From positions 62,001 through 126,000 of the forward strand of contig VCJN01002346.1 of the NCBI GenBank assembly GCA_006384855.1: DNA of 64,000 nt, in the 5' to 3' direction. The translations under genes and the position numbers were made by a program. This DNA is from Tetraselmis striata (Eukaryota > Chlorophyta > Chlorodendrophyceae > Chlorodendrales > Chlorodendraceae). Each line of letters opens with the position of its first letter. Position 1 is the first letter of the stretch. The notes beneath the pieces were generated by a model that was not told where the DNA came from, ran no database searches, and saw nothing but the letters and a program-made list of their open reading frames with translations. This document shows, in pieces, positions 1-11,826 of the stretch.

Positions 1-651
1 GGGAGGGCAGCCGGCCGCAGAACTATCTGGTCCCGGAGGAGCCCGACCCCTCGGCGCCGCTCATGCAGAGCGTGCCCGGTGCCCCCCCCCTCCCGCCCCC
101 CCTCTTTCACACACATGAATACATGCACAATCGGCTTCTCCCATCCAACCCTCAGCAGTCCCCCGCCCTGCCCTGGTGGGCAACCTTTAGCTGCTGACCG
201 CCCCTGCCCCCCTGCCGCGCGCCGCAGCAGGCCACGTGAACAGCTCCCCGCCCAGAGCGGCCGCCGACAGGTGCCCACGCCGCCCTCACTGACCGCGCCA
301 TGCCGTCCCTCCGCCGTAGAACCACAGGCGGCATCATTAGTTAGGTTGGCATCATGGTAGTTATGTATAGACCGCCCGGTCCCACATGTCAAGGATGTTG
401 CCATCACGGATGAGCGATGCATGCGGCAGCTCAGCATCCCATTTCGGGGCAAGCGCTGCGTCCCTGCTGCCCATGCCTCCCTGCGCCGCTGACGGCGGCC
501 GTGTGTCGCAGCCCACGCGGCCACGCCCGCAGCGAGCCCGGCGGCGGCGACCCCGAGACGGCCAGCGCCGCGGACAGCGACGAGCTGGGCATCCCGGACT
601 CCATCAAGCTGGGCCTCGGGGACTTCATCTTCTACTCCGTGCTGGCGAGCG

Positions 652-688
<37 letters not shown>

Positions 689-896
689 ATTGACGTGCAT
701 CAATGCCACAGCCATAAATAAGGGTGGGAGATCCTAACTAAATATACATATGGTGCCCAGCACCGTGGAGCTGACCTGGCCCCCGCTGATTGCCGTGGCA
801 GGTGGGGCGCGCCAGCATGTACGACATGTTCACCGTCTACGCGTGCTACCTCGCCATCGTCGCAGGCCTGGGCATCACGCTGCTGCTGCTGGTGCG

Positions 897-932
<36 letters not shown>

Positions 933-1155
933 CCCCTCGTCCAGGTGCACTTTCTCTCGTCTGCCACCTCCACTCTGACCCCCCTCTCCCTTCCACACAC
1001 GCGCGCGCTGGCTCGCGGCGGCGCAGGCGGTGATGCAGAAGGCGCTGCCGGCGCTACCCTTCTCCATCATGCTGGGCGTGCTGTTCTACTTCCTGTCGAG
1101 GCTCATATTGGAGCCCGTCATCGTGCCCATGGTCACCCACTACCTGTTCTTCTGA
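1..1155 (+). CDS. Presenilin (gamma-secretase catalytic subunit), C-terminal part
   Basis: Intramembrane aspartyl protease; presenilin is the catalytic subunit of gamma-secretase and acts in ER/Golgi/endosomal membranes. Exons seen: 3-78 (partial at the left edge), one ending at 644, 802-891 and 1027-1155 (stop 1153-1155). The third-last exon holds LGLGDFIFYSVL, which is the GLGD motif with the second catalytic aspartate. The next exon (VGRASMYDMFTVYACYLAIV) is a membrane segment, and the last starts AVMQKALPALPFSI with the PALP motif and ends in a hydrophobic tail (THYLFF). Phases 644/802 and 891/1027 both join in phase 0. The donor after 644 is GC rather than GT. Poly-C runs of over 30 nt follow both of these donors. 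The acceptor of the exon ending at 644 is unresolved: the AG sites near 511 and 532 do not match the phase left at 78, so an exon may be missing from the model. The N-terminal half lies outside the window. Confidence 0.93.
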
Positions 1156-1419
1156 GGGACAAGGGGCGTGGGTGGGGAAATGGGGGCACATTTAAAATTT
1201 GTTTCAATTTAGCCCTGGGAATGCCGCGAGCTGGCTGTCGTATGGCCCGACGTCATTAACCCGCATAGGGTCGGCCAGGCCCGTTGCATGCCGTGCTTGC
1301 AAGGCCAAGTTAATGGGTCCACCACGGCCTTGGCGTGGCTCACCTCCCCGCGCGCCCCCCCCCCCCCCCCCCCCCCCTCCTCCCTCTCACCAAGATACCC
1401 GGCGATACGATGCAGAGCC

Positions 1420-1676
1420 AAAACAGAGAATAAGCACATCGGCATTCTCTCGGTACTGTTCAAACACACAAATTGGACATCAAAGTGGGCCGACGCGACC
1501 CGCATGACCGCGGAGCTGTTTGGGTATGAGCTAGGCGCGGTGCACGGCATGCCACTGCGGGGCGACAAGCGCCTCAACGCACGGCAGTGCGATGGGTGTG
1601 CACGGCGTGATGTGGCTCATCATCCTGGGGCGGATCATCCTGAGGCTGAGGGACCTTTTCGAGGCTGCGGTTTAAA
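1420..1676 (+). CDS. Possible terminal exons of an unrecognised plus-strand gene
   Basis: Downstream of presenilin and of a poly-C run (about 1356-1377), the plus strand has an open stretch near 1440-1585 reading FKHTNWTSKWADATRMTAEL and onward. A second segment follows an AG at about 1586 and reads MGVHGVMWLIILGRIILRLR, then a short tail and TAA at 1674-1676. The second part is strongly hydrophobic and could be a C-terminal membrane helix. I do not recognise a family and cannot prove the splice between the two pieces. It could also be a chance open frame in intergenic DNA. Confidence 0.25.
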
Positions 1677-1945
1677 CTACTGGAAAACATACAACTAGAC
1701 AAACACGGCATCTCATCATCCACACCCTGCCTGCCCCGGCGTCTGCCCCGTGCGCCGCCGCTGTCCAAGCTGGGGGCGCCGGTAGAGGGATGTTGCGCTC
1801 TACCGCGCCGGGCAGTGTGGGGACGCATGAAGCGCGCTCACCCGGACGATGCCGAGCTCCCCCTGTGTCCGGTGGCCTTCGAGACTGCCTTCGGGTGGGA
1901 CGGCTCGGCAGACCGGGACTGTATGGGTGGCGCCGTTGCATCCAC

Positions 1946-2167
1946 CCGCTACCGCACCATGCGCGCCGTGCCCGTGTCGGCAGAGCTCACGACGTCCGTC
2001 ATGCCAGCCAGCTTCTTCAGCATCTGCGGTACAAACTTGGGCTGCGGCGGATCCGGGCGGCGCTCCGCCGACAGGCTGGACGGCTTCTTGGCTGAAGTCT
2101 GCGGGAAGCAGTCCACAATCATGCTGGGCACGTCGCGCTCGTTGCAGAACATGTTGAGCTCGACCTG
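1946..2167 (-). CDS. Orphan exon, minus strand, probable C-terminus
   Basis: On the minus strand a good acceptor (CCCCAG) is followed by VELNMFCNERDVPSMIVDCF, then a Lys/Pro/Ser-rich stretch, then PKFVPQMLKKLAGMTDVVSS, and a TAG after RMVR. The composition is coding-like (clean acceptor, mixed polar and hydrophobic residues), unlike the flanking low-complexity frames. No family is recognised. I found no convincing upstream exons between 2200 and 3700, so this may be the last exon of a gene with a long intron, or a gene relic. Confidence 0.35.
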
Positions 2168-2399
2168 GGGCGGCAGGAAAGGTGCTGAGTGAGCAAACCG
2201 TCACCTGGGCAAGCTAAGCGCCTGCCGAGCGCAACATGCCACGTGATTACAAGGGAAAGGGGAATAACCCTGTTTCGTGTCTGTTGGGTTTGGTTGTGTA
2301 CCCGGAACAACCCTCCTCCGGTGGCGGGCCGGCAGCAAATGGACGCTGGGGCTCCCGAGGGCTGCGAAACCTGAGCTGTGAAACCAGATGACCCGCCGG

Positions 2400-3780
2400 T
2401 CATCTGACCCGCTAGGTGCTAACAATTTTGCTGGGCAGCGAAAATGCTCGGCGGAATGATGTCGAATGATGCGATCTCCACTTCGCCCACATCTACGAAG
2501 TGGCAGTTTACGTCACATCAAAATGATAGCAAAACGATCTGTCATGCAGTGTTTTCGACATGTGCAATGACTCTTACTTACTATTAGGTAATCACAGCGC
2601 TTTCAGAGTGCCACAACAAACTCAAATGGATGACCGTGTAGGGGGGGAACAAAGACGAGATAACACCGGCATTAGGACGCAAGCCGCCTAAATGGTGTAG
2701 ATGCTGCCGACCGAGCCGTCCGCAGCTCAAAGCGGCATGGTCACTGTCATGTAGTGGCAGGCTTAGCTACTTAGTGGCATGCCTGCTGTGTAAGTAAGCA
2801 TTGAATTGGTGCCAACGAGGTAATAAGAACAGTGCGAATGAGAGCCCGCCCTGTCTGCCAGAGGTCAACTTTCGACAAAACCATACCCAATCCTCCTATA
2901 GGTTGCTAGCAAGCTCGATTCGAGGCCGATAACAAGGGTTCTCACAGGTGCATCGACACCGTGGGAGTAAACCTGTCTTACTTCGTGTGCATTCTGCACA
3001 CGCACGAGGGGCGCGCGCCCTTCAATACGCCCAGCATGTACTTTGATACTTGTTTCGCACCGACAATTCCCGGAGAATCGCCTGGCTCCTGACGTCAGTG
3101 CCCAGGTCCAAAATTCATAGTCACCTGGTACCTGACCTAGCAACGTGTCGAGCAAGTTCGCTCGACCGAGTATTACTCACTCGCCACCAGCAGTCGGCGG
3201 CAAGTATACTTTGCCGCAAGGTGGCTATCTTCCGGTTCATCTGGATACCTGATGGGTACATGTAATACCGCCAGGAAGGCCATCCCCGGCGAGTGTGGAC
3301 TGTGAACAATACATTGGAATCCAAGCAAGAGATAATAGCATTCACCGGTATGACATAAGGTTGCGTATGCTGCCAGCATGCCCATAGCAGGATTGTGTAC
3401 TTCAAATGCGGCATTTGCGCTCGAGAGACTGCCCGAAGCGCACCCCCTTGGTATAAATCATAGGCCCTTGCTGACAGCTCAGATACAAGAATCATGCTGC
3501 CTGCATTAAGGCTAAGCCGTCCCGATCCCAGGCACGGTATCATGACGCCCCACCCCTCCCCCCCTCACCTCCAACCAACCCAACCCCCCAGAAAGGGCAA
3601 AGGGAAAGGGGTTTCCGGTTGAAATGGCTGCGGTTATTCTATTACGCTCAGAGGTACCCGTAGCGACCCTTGGCACGTAGCGGCAACTCGGGTACCCTTG
3701 GCAAGGGCAATTGGGGGTAGCCATGTGACGATGCTTTCTTTCCGCGAATTTGTCATGATGGGTGAATAATGGGATGCTGG
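2400..3780. other. Intergenic, no recognised gene
   Basis: Base composition drops to more AT here. Open frames of 70-140 codons on the minus strand (for example 3121-3543) have no recognisable motifs, lie among many stops in other frames and lack splice or start context. Nothing supported. Confidence 0.5.
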
Positions 3781-3889
3781 TGGCATAATGGCGCAGTCTT
3801 CTGCGTCGGTCCGAGCCACCGACCCATCAGGAAGGACCCGCCGGAGGGCGGCGGCGGGGCCAGATGCTGTGGACCACACTGAAGGTGTG

Positions 3890-5441
3890 TTATGGCGGAC
3901 GGGGCGGGCCGGCAGGCGCGGCACGCGAGGCGACTGGGTCCACTGCCCGCGCGGCGCGGTCCACCACCGCCCCTGCCGCGGACACATATTCCGCCGCGGC
4001 GTCAGGGCTCTCGAAGCCCAGCGATTCGGCGACGAAGTCCAGCGGCAGCGGCGCGCGGTACGCAGCGAGCAGGGCGGCCAGGCCGGCGGCGCGCATGCGG
4101 CCGAGCATGGCGTCCATGAGGTAGGCGGACATGCGCGGCGCTTCGCCGTAGAGCGACAGAAAGCGGTGCAGGTTGGCGCAGCGCACCGCCTCCGCCACCT
4201 CCGCGGCGTGGCGCACAAAAGGGTGCGCGCTTAGCGCTGGTTGGTCGGCGGCCGCCAGTTCCGTGTCACGCCGTGCCAGCGACAATAGCTCGAGCGCGAC
4301 GGCCTGTGGGCAGCAGCAGCCAGCAGGCGTCAGCGTGGACAGAGGCAACAGTCACGGAGGACCTCACCACGGGTGCCGATACGAGAATAATGGTACTGCG
4401 AATAGGAACCTGCCCTGCCTGCCAGAGGGGAAATGCAGACGAAACTAGCAAGCCCAACATGGGGCTCATCATACAGGTTCTTACAGGTGCGGCGGCATAC
4501 GTAGCTCGTCAAAGTAATCACATGTTATCAAAGTAATCACATGTTATAACATCGCGAATGTGAGGGAGAGAGGTCAGAGAGCCAGAGAGGCAATTGAGAA
4601 TCATGAGAAGAAAATCACTGCAGGAAGCTAAGTGCATGCAAGCACCCCAATATTTGGCTTGCCATCCTCAATTTCCTGAGTTGCTGCAGTGGCCATTTTG
4701 CTCCGTGCTGGACGGGTATTCATGTAATGTTTGTGGGTGTCGTGTGCACAAGAAAGCCTTACTTCATCGCCTACATATACTGTGAAAATTACGATGTCTA
4801 TATAGACTACGGGTATGTTTTCGATATGTGCCCGAGGTAACGGCAAATGTATATATGGTATAACGCTGCCGTGTGGCAAGCGTTGTGCTTTTGAGGAGGT
4901 TGTCGCCTCGATCGTTACACTGGTCATCGGAGCTTGTGTTCTCGATTCAGGGACCCTGAGGTCACCGTTTTGACCCTCACTGAAACCGATTATTGATGCC
5001 TTGCAGAGGGGGGGGGGGGGGGGGGGGGGGGGTAGGAGTGTGACAATTACAAGGTCGAAATAGGCTACGAGTACGTGTACGATGTGTACCTGAGGATACG
5101 CCGAATGTATGTACGATGTCACGCAAGCATTGTGGCAAGCGTTTTGCTTTTGAGACAGACGTCGCCTTGATCGTACATATTCGGGCACCGATGCACCTGC
5201 AAGAACCTTTACTATGAGCCTCCAATTAAAGTGGCGATGAACGTATAGGAGCATTTGCTGTAGCTCCGCTATGGTTTCATCTACATTGACTTCTTGTAGG
5301 CAGCGCAGGTTCTTATACACAGTGTTCTTATAACCGCATCGGCGCCCGAAGTCACTATTTCAGATGAGTGACAGCACTTTTGGCTGGTTTCCCAAGTTGC
5401 CCCTCTTTGGCAGTTCGGTCCTGATGTTGTTGTTGGTGGTG

Positions 5442-5478
<37 letters not shown>

Positions 5479-6555
5479 GCGGCGGTGGGGAGGGGGGGGG
5501 GGGGGGGGGGGGGGGGGGCAATGGAGGCAGCAGCGCAACGCAGCGGGCGCTACAGGCATGCAGGCAGGCGGCGCCCCCCACCTGCGTGCCGAGCCCGGCA
5601 GCCATGAGCAGCCCGTACGCGGCGAATTCCGCCTCCTGCCCTAGCAGTCCCTCCGCGTACAGCCGGCGCAGGCAGCCGGCGCACTGCGTCAGCTCCGCCA
5701 TGTCGCACACCTCCAGCGCCACGCGCGCGTGCGTCTCGTAAACCGCCACTGTGAGCTCGGTGCGGATGTGCTGCACGGTGAGGTCCTGCCGGATGGACTG
5801 CGTTGAAGGAAGGGTAAGTGGGATTCAGATGAGGTTTACGGCGGAGGATGAGGAGGAGGGAAACGTGTGACGGAGGAGGTGGGGGCTTTGGTGGTCACCT
5901 TCATTTGCTCGCAGAACGCGCCATAAGGGGCCTTGAGCTCTCCGCCACCCTGCACGGCGGCGGCCCACTTGCCCTTCGCGTGGCGCAGAGCGCGCTTGAG
6001 CACCTTGGGCGGCCGGATGGTGTGGCGCGGCGGCGCCGCAGTGAGCCGCAGGTACGGCTTCTCCAGCGCGGTGCTTGTGCCGAACAGCGCCTCCGCGGGC
6101 GCCCATTGCGCGTCGTCGTCCTCCGGTTCGGGCGCCCCCGTGCCTCCCGAGCGCGCCGCCATGGTCAGCCGCAGCTCTTGAAGCGTCACCGACTCCCCTG
6201 GCGCCGCCTTGCCCGCCAGCGCCTCCGCGGCAAAGCGGGCCTCGCGGTCTGTGCGCCGCGCTGCCTCCTCCGCGCCAAAGGCTGTCTTGGCAATGCCGCT
6301 CGTGGGCGTCTTGGCCAGGCTGAACGTTCGCTTGGCGGCTGGCGGGGTGGCTGCCACGCTGGCTGCCGCCACCGCCGCCTCCTCCGCCTCCATCTCCGCC
6401 AGCCGCGCCGCCGCCTTGGCCAGCTTGCGCTGCAGCTTGGCCGTGTCCGCATCCGGCTTGGCCGCCGCCTTGGCCAACTTGCGATGCAGCTTGCCCAGCT
6501 TCTCACGCTCCTCCATCCACCGCTGCTGCGCCTTCAGGGACTGCTTGGACGCCAT
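3890..6555 (-). CDS. SAC3/GANP domain protein, LENG8/THP3-like
   Basis: Three exons, all phase 0: 6555-5899, 5797-5582 and 4303-3890, giving 428 residues. The start ATG at 6555 ([17 protein letters not shown]) begins a Lys/Ala-rich coiled region of about 120 residues. A linker follows to [12 protein letters not shown] and [10 protein letters not shown], the entry of the SAC3/GANP fold. Exon 2 carries [20 protein letters not shown] and [17 protein letters not shown], a signature region of the family. Exon 3 carries [20 protein letters not shown] and [10 protein letters not shown], the end of the helical PCI-like part. SAC3 proteins scaffold mRNA export or processing complexes; the LENG8/THP3 branch is tied to transcription and splicing in the nucleus. 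The short length without a MCM3AP-like tail fits LENG8/THP3. Intron 2 is 1.28 kb and holds two poly-C tracts and a TG repeat (sense strand). Donors are AAG|GTGACC and CAG|GTGGGG. Confidence 0.92.
4980..5530. repeat. Poly-G tracts and (TG)n microsatellite inside SAC3 intron 2
   Basis: Two plus-strand G runs (about 5007-5032 and 5494-5518) and a TG/GTGT stretch (about 5442-5472) lie within the intron between 5581 and 4304. On the sense strand of the SAC3-like gene they read as poly-C and (CA)n. Proline- or glycine-rich open frames here are artefacts of the homopolymers. Confidence 0.85.
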
Positions 6556-6606
6556 GCTTACGGTATACAGTCCGGAACCCCCCCACCCCCTCTCCCCTCT
6601 CCCCAC

Positions 6607-8460
6607 TACCCGCTATTTCAGCCACTACACCACGCTCGACTAGTAAGGCCCGCGTCCAGCCGACCGCTGACCGGTTCGTCTCGACGTTTGCCTGGTTCTC
6701 AGCCGCACCACGCCGCAGCGCCGCGCCCGAATTCGGGCCCGAGCGGCCGGTCCGCTCACCGGCACCCCGGCGGGCGCAGCAGCACGCGCTCGCCCTTGCC
6801 GTTGGAAGGGTCGCGCAGCGGCGGCTTGCTGTCGTCCGCCACTACCGCCACCGTCGCCGCCGCCGCCGCCGCTGCGTCGTCGCCCCGAGCTGTCCCTGCG
6901 CCTGTGCCGCCACCAGACGCTGCCCCATTCGCCGAGGGAGTGTCCATATATGGTCCCTGGCGGCCTCGCTGCCCACAGCTCGGCGTGGCGTGTACGCTGG
7001 ATCGGCCTGGCTGGCGGCTGGCGGCCGGCAGTTCGCGGTTCAAATATGACTGACATCAGATGCCAGACGCCCGCATACGGTACGATCCGGCGACCGATAA
7101 GTAGCAGCTGAGGGCGCGACGGCGTCCGCGCGGCCCGGCGCTGCGTGAGACGATTTGTTCGGTGTGACGGAAATGTCCGAAGAAATAAGGATTTAAGGAT
7201 CAATGCTGCTAGTCGCTAATATAAGAAAAAAATAGTCCGCGGTCAATAGTAGTCTTGCTGTCGAATATAACAAGCAGTTGAAAAAAATAGCATTATAATA
7301 CATGTACTATTATAAAGAGTAGCGACTAGTTCAAGCCTAGAAAATATCGGAAGATTACCGTAGTTCTTCCGTACCCAAAAACTGGTCTGTCTACTAGCGC
7401 TAGTGGCTAATTGATTCCGTGTTTATCATTTTCCCGAGTAGTCATCACTGATGCGTGAACTAGATTTTTTGTGTGACCACACCGGCGAAAATCTCGAGCA
7501 AAACAGAGCTCTGAGCTGCCCTCTACGCTTTACGAGGACTTCAATTTTCTTTGCCTGGAACTCCTCTATATTAATGGGTGATGTTTTATTTCCCTCGGCA
7601 TATCCTTATCTAGCGCAATTAAACTCACCTGCCCTGCACCCATGTAGCGCATTTACGGATGTGTCCCAGATTTACTCAGGCGCTAAGGATTACATACAAG
7701 CACATCACTGTCTCGCTCTATAGCCGCCGCAGCTATGGATAAAATGTTGTAATCCACAGGGACTACTACATTCTCATTTTGTCACGCGATGACTAGAAAC
7801 ATGCTGGGCTTGAGATCGTGTTCGTGGGAGGGAATATTGTAGAACCCCCTGACACTAGCAGCTATTTGCTCCGGGCACTTGCAGGCAGCATGCCTCCAGC
7901 AGTGTTGTCCAGAATTGCCTCGCCGCAACACCCGTACTCGTAATATATTGTTCCCACTCCCGATACCACAGGTGATACACTGCTATGCAGCCACTTGTCA
8001 AGGTGGTCTCTCAATTTACTGGATAAAAAACGTGGCATCACCGTACTGCAAGTCCCGTAGTGCCACCTTCCATTGACTAGTAATGATGCTCAGACTTCAC
8101 AATGTGAAATGCTGTGTTGCACGTCGTAGCATCGCTCTTCCTAGCATAGCTTTTGTGATCTACCACCTACTGCGAGCCTACAGTATTCATAAAGGCGTTT
8201 GTGAAAAGCTGTATGGCTCAAATATCATTGCGCTGCACAAGCGGCTCCCATCAAGCCTCAGTCTGTTACTGGAAGAAAGCGATGCGGCCGTGTGGTGAAT
8301 ACCAGCCAACCCCGTGTATACCCCGTGTGGTGATTACGCCTCAGGCTAGCCAGCCAATCTCGTCACGCGACCGAGTTCACTCAAAAATGCAATGGGATCC
8401 TCACACCGCTAGTACATAATACATACGACAGCGGCGAGATATTAGGATTGGTTTCCCACA
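6607..8460. other. Intergenic: GC-rich flank then AT-rich stretch
   Basis: From 6607 to about 7200 is GC-rich upstream DNA of the minus-strand SAC3-like gene. A minus-strand frame (about 6756-6950) reads MDTPSANGAASGGGTG followed by an Ala run and could be a leader exon, but I see no acceptor before the SAC3 start that would join it. From 7200 to 8460 the DNA is AT-rich, with no motif-bearing frame; several 60-90 codon frames look random. Confidence 0.45.
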
Positions 8461-8703
8461 CTACATTGCTACGAGTGTTTGTGCCGCCAGCCTGCTCAGC
8501 ACCTGAGCGGAAACCAAGGGATGATATCCACCCCCCTCCCCCAAAACATGGCCAAATATGTGCAGCCATGCGCAACTTTCGCTGAGGCAGCGGCTCCAGC
8601 TGTAATGTAGCGGTGGCAGTGCAACCTGCTTTGCACACCGCGTGTGCAGTGTGTAGGCAGCAGCCGTATTCCCAATGATAAGGGTAGTTTGTGCAACGGT
8701 GGC

Positions 8704-8731
8704 AGCCCCCCCCCCCCCCCCCCCCCCCCCC
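8704..8731. repeat. Poly-C tract in the last intron of the GTPase gene
   Basis: A run of about 25 C on the plus strand, poly-G on the sense strand of the small GTPase gene, between its last supported donor (8792) and the likely C-terminal exon. Confidence 0.85.
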
Positions 8732-8792
8732 AGGGATTCCGCGTTGTGAAATGCACTACAAAGCACGGGGGAGGTGGCACGCGATGACTCAC

Positions 8793-9784
8793 CGCAGTCA
8801 CCGCCCCAGCAGCAGGGTCGTCCGCCTTGGTGCCCACGAGCAGGCACGGGATGCCGTTGGATTCGCAACGGGCCAGCAGAGATGGCACCTGCTGGAAGCT
8901 GGCCTTGTCCGTGAAGGAAAACACCACAATCGCTGCGGCGCAGTCCTAGTGCAGTGTCGGCAGCAAGCGGGGTTAAATTTCAGGGCTTGCATCGCGTGTG
9001 CACTGTCTGAGAGGCGAAATGTCGCTATATGTCTGTCTCCTCTACCAGAGCGACTCGTTGTCTACCGCCATACCTTGACGGCCTCAGGATTCATGTAGCC
9101 AAATGTTGTCCCATACCTGGAGCCCACCTGGACGGAATCATGCGCAAAGGGTACAGGGTCATGGCATTGATAGCTTTTCGTTTCGGAGGACAGGAAGGGA
9201 AGGAGGGGGGTTTAGGTGTATGACAATGTCTTCTACCCACACCTATCAGAGGCATCCACCCGTGTCCTGGAAGCCCATGCACACGCATGCCGGACTTGCA
9301 CAATACCATCTGCTCACCTCCCACATGCGAAATGTGGTCGTCCCCAGCTCGTTGCCTGATCCGTCGTACGCTACTGGCCCCTCGACATCCACCACCTGCA
9401 TGCCCGGCCAGCATGCTGGTTGTCACATGCCGGGAGAGGAAAATATTGAGAGCATCCGTCCAGATGTGCACAGATTGGTGCCTGCGCTCTGACCTGAATA
9501 CCCATGGTCTCCGTATACTTCTCGCTGACAGTCCGCTTCTGCAATGTAGCAATAAGAGCGGATTTCCCCGCGCCTGCCTTGCCTGCATGCAGGTAGTGGG
9601 TGAGGTGTGAATGGTTGGCAGATGTAGAACTGATGCAGGAAAGACCGGAGGATGATGCGAGAGGGGCATGCTGGGTGACGTGGGACCCCTCAGGGAAGGC
9701 AAGCAGCAGGAAAGGCTGCCGCTGACCTAGTACCGCCACTTTGTGCACCACCCTCCGCTCTCTCGTCGCAGTGAGTAGCCCCAT
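8793..9784 (-). CDS. RSG1/CPLANE2-like small GTPase (Rab-like), partial model
   Basis: Five joined exons: 9784-9727, 9582-9494, 9395-9318, 9127-9074 and 8945-8793. They carry, in order: VVHKVAVLG plus GKAGAGKSAL (P-loop, split by a phase-1 intron); KYTETMGIQ (switch I region, T-G-I-Q as in RSG1); FRMWEVGSRYGTTFGYMNPE (in place of the usual DxxG/WDxxG); AAAIVVFSFTDKASFQQVPS; and LLVGTKADD (base-binding, TKAD for NKxD). RSG1 (REM2- and Rab-like small GTPase 1) is a CPLANE partner needed for building cilia in animals, so a role at the basal body is inference. The start at 9784 gives only about 12 residues before the first beta strand, and an upstream exon is possible. The last exon is unresolved: a frame at 8590-8510 (AAASAKVAHGCTYL) looks like the C-terminus, but its acceptor needs phase 1 while the good GTGAGT donor at 8792 is phase 0. 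Confidence 0.82.
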
Positions 9785-9799
9785 GCCTGCGCTCTGACA

Positions 9800-11800
9800 C
9801 GCGCCTGTTGATCTGACAACCTGGAAGCGGCGGATGGTGGCCGTAACGAACCAACGGCGGGACAGCAGCGGTAGATGTGCTCGCAGGGATGGTGTGTTCA
9901 GCCTGTATACACTACGGGGGACTCTTCATAGGGCTCAAGCGCGTTTTCCGTCCGTTCGCGCCCTGGCAAGAAGGATGGCGCGACTGAGGCGTGTTGCACT
10001 TCTCGCCGTGGGGCACTTATGGATGTGGGCACGCCGTCGCATACTCAGCAGCTACTCTGCCAGTCTGCCTTAGCGAGCTGTTGAGGGAGCACGCGAGCAC
10101 TTGCACTGTCGGTACGCAAGTTGTACAGCGGGCGCCTGCAGTACACGAGCGATGCGTACGCACGCTGCGCTCGGCGGTCAGGTTACTACCGGCATCCAAT
10201 AATAGTTTGCATGCGCGCAAGTGGCGCAAAGCTGTCTCTAGCCGTCTCGGCGGCGTGAGCTGCTGGTAGGCGGGCCGAGTCCCGATCACAGCACCAACCC
10301 TTACCGTCAACATATACGACAGTTCGTTACGTGCCCGACAGGTACCCGTACGAGTATACACCGACGGTGGGCTTACCCGAAAGTTTACGATATTTGGGAC
10401 ACCGCCCACCGCACGCCGCGCACGGGACAGTTTCCCCCGCCCACCCAGAACAAAGAGAATGGGGAAAATAGCAGCATCACGTGTGCGGGCATCAGGTACA
10501 GAGTAGCTACGTGCTGAAATTGCGAGTGAACTTGCTGTGTCAGTACGGCTGACCGAAGAGGGGAGACGCCGACCTATAACGCCGACCCTGGTGCTGCTGC
10601 ACGCGCGGTCGAGCCGCGGCGGTGTATGCCTCAAGCAGCTCCTGCCCGCAGGGGTGTGACGAAGGTGGGGGGGGGGGGGGGGGGGGTGGAGGGGTGGGGG
10701 GCTTCGCTTTCAAGCCTTTGTTCGACGGGGCGAGGCGCTACCCGAGGGACTGGGGAACCAGCAACTGCGCAACAAACAAAGGACTCAGAAGAGACAGTCA
10801 CAATTCGCCATTATGAGATACAATTATCATAATAACAACAGCAGGTCGCGCGAGCGCTGTCGTCGATCCGGAGCATTAGAAGGGTAATGTGAGTGTCCGG
10901 ATTCGTTCAAGGAGACACCAGTAAGAAAAGTCAGTCAGAAGACATGGAAACATCAAGAAATTCCAGTGGGAAACTGGAGAACTTGAAGCCTAACTAGGCA
11001 AAGAAAGCGGTTAAATGCCACCGGGGATTGTTTCACAGGCCAACGTGGCAGGGCCGCTTGCAGCCAATGACCCGAGTGATTGTGACACAGCATGTTCGCG
11101 AACGCCGTCACGGGCGGCCTTTGATGCCGCAACACCCCCAACCACGTTGTCCATATGCCCCATGTTGACTAACAGCGAGAAATAGCGACGCCGGACCGAG
11201 AAGCGAGGCGAGCGATGTCGATCAATTGGTTAAATTAAGTGTGTGTGGTTGACTATCTTCTTGGCTTTCGCCAACTCGTAGAGAATTGCCTCAGCATGTG
11301 GGGACAAAAAAACTGAATTCACAGACCGCGAAGGGGACGAAGTGGAACACGCCACCAGCCGCGATTAGGACGGCCTTATCGCATTTTTGTATATTCTTGC
11401 GCTCAGCAGACCCCATCTCACCTGTGCAACATGATCTGAGCTAGATACCTCAAGGATCGACGCTAGTGCTGGCTGTGCAGCTGTAGCGACTGATTAGGTG
11501 CGCTTACAACGCAGCAGCGTCGTCATTTCCCAGCCTTTGAGCCCTTATGCAGAAAAGGGCATGTCCCTCCAGCATGCTGTTGAACGCTTCTGCATTTCCC
11601 TCGCTCAGCCACTCAGCTGTGCATCTTGGCTCGACGCGCTGCTGGCTGATACGTGCACAGACAAGCGGCTCAATGCAATCTGCACATGGCAAGCTTTGCG
11701 CTTTTCAAGGCCTTGGATTGCTATATCAATCGAGTTTGATAGGTCCTCTTTGCTCTGTCCTTCTATGGGGTGTGTGCTGCTGATCACCACTTGGCCATGT
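9800..11800. other. Intergenic, no supported gene
   Basis: Contains a poly-G run (about 10666-10686). The 205-codon minus-strand frame at 10017-10634 lacks motifs and is rich in Arg/Ser/Thr, as expected of a shadow frame. The plus-strand frame 11498-11968 overlaps the tail of the NLR-like gene in antisense and is not supported. Nothing else seen. Confidence 0.45.
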
Positions 11801-11826
11801 TTTCCGATGCAGGGACAGAGCCTTAA

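Noticed and set aside
650-930. Proline-rich open frames across poly-C runs in the presenilin region
   Set aside because: They are read-through of homopolymers in introns; the real exons end at the splice sites before them.
5848-7053. 401-codon plus-strand frame opposite the SAC3-like gene
   Set aside because: Antisense shadow: Arg-rich residues mirror the Ala/Glu/Lys-rich exon 1 of the minus-strand gene.
10017-10634. 205-codon minus-strand frame
   Set aside because: No motif, Arg/Ser/Thr-rich composition, no splice or start context; likely a chance frame in GC-rich DNA.
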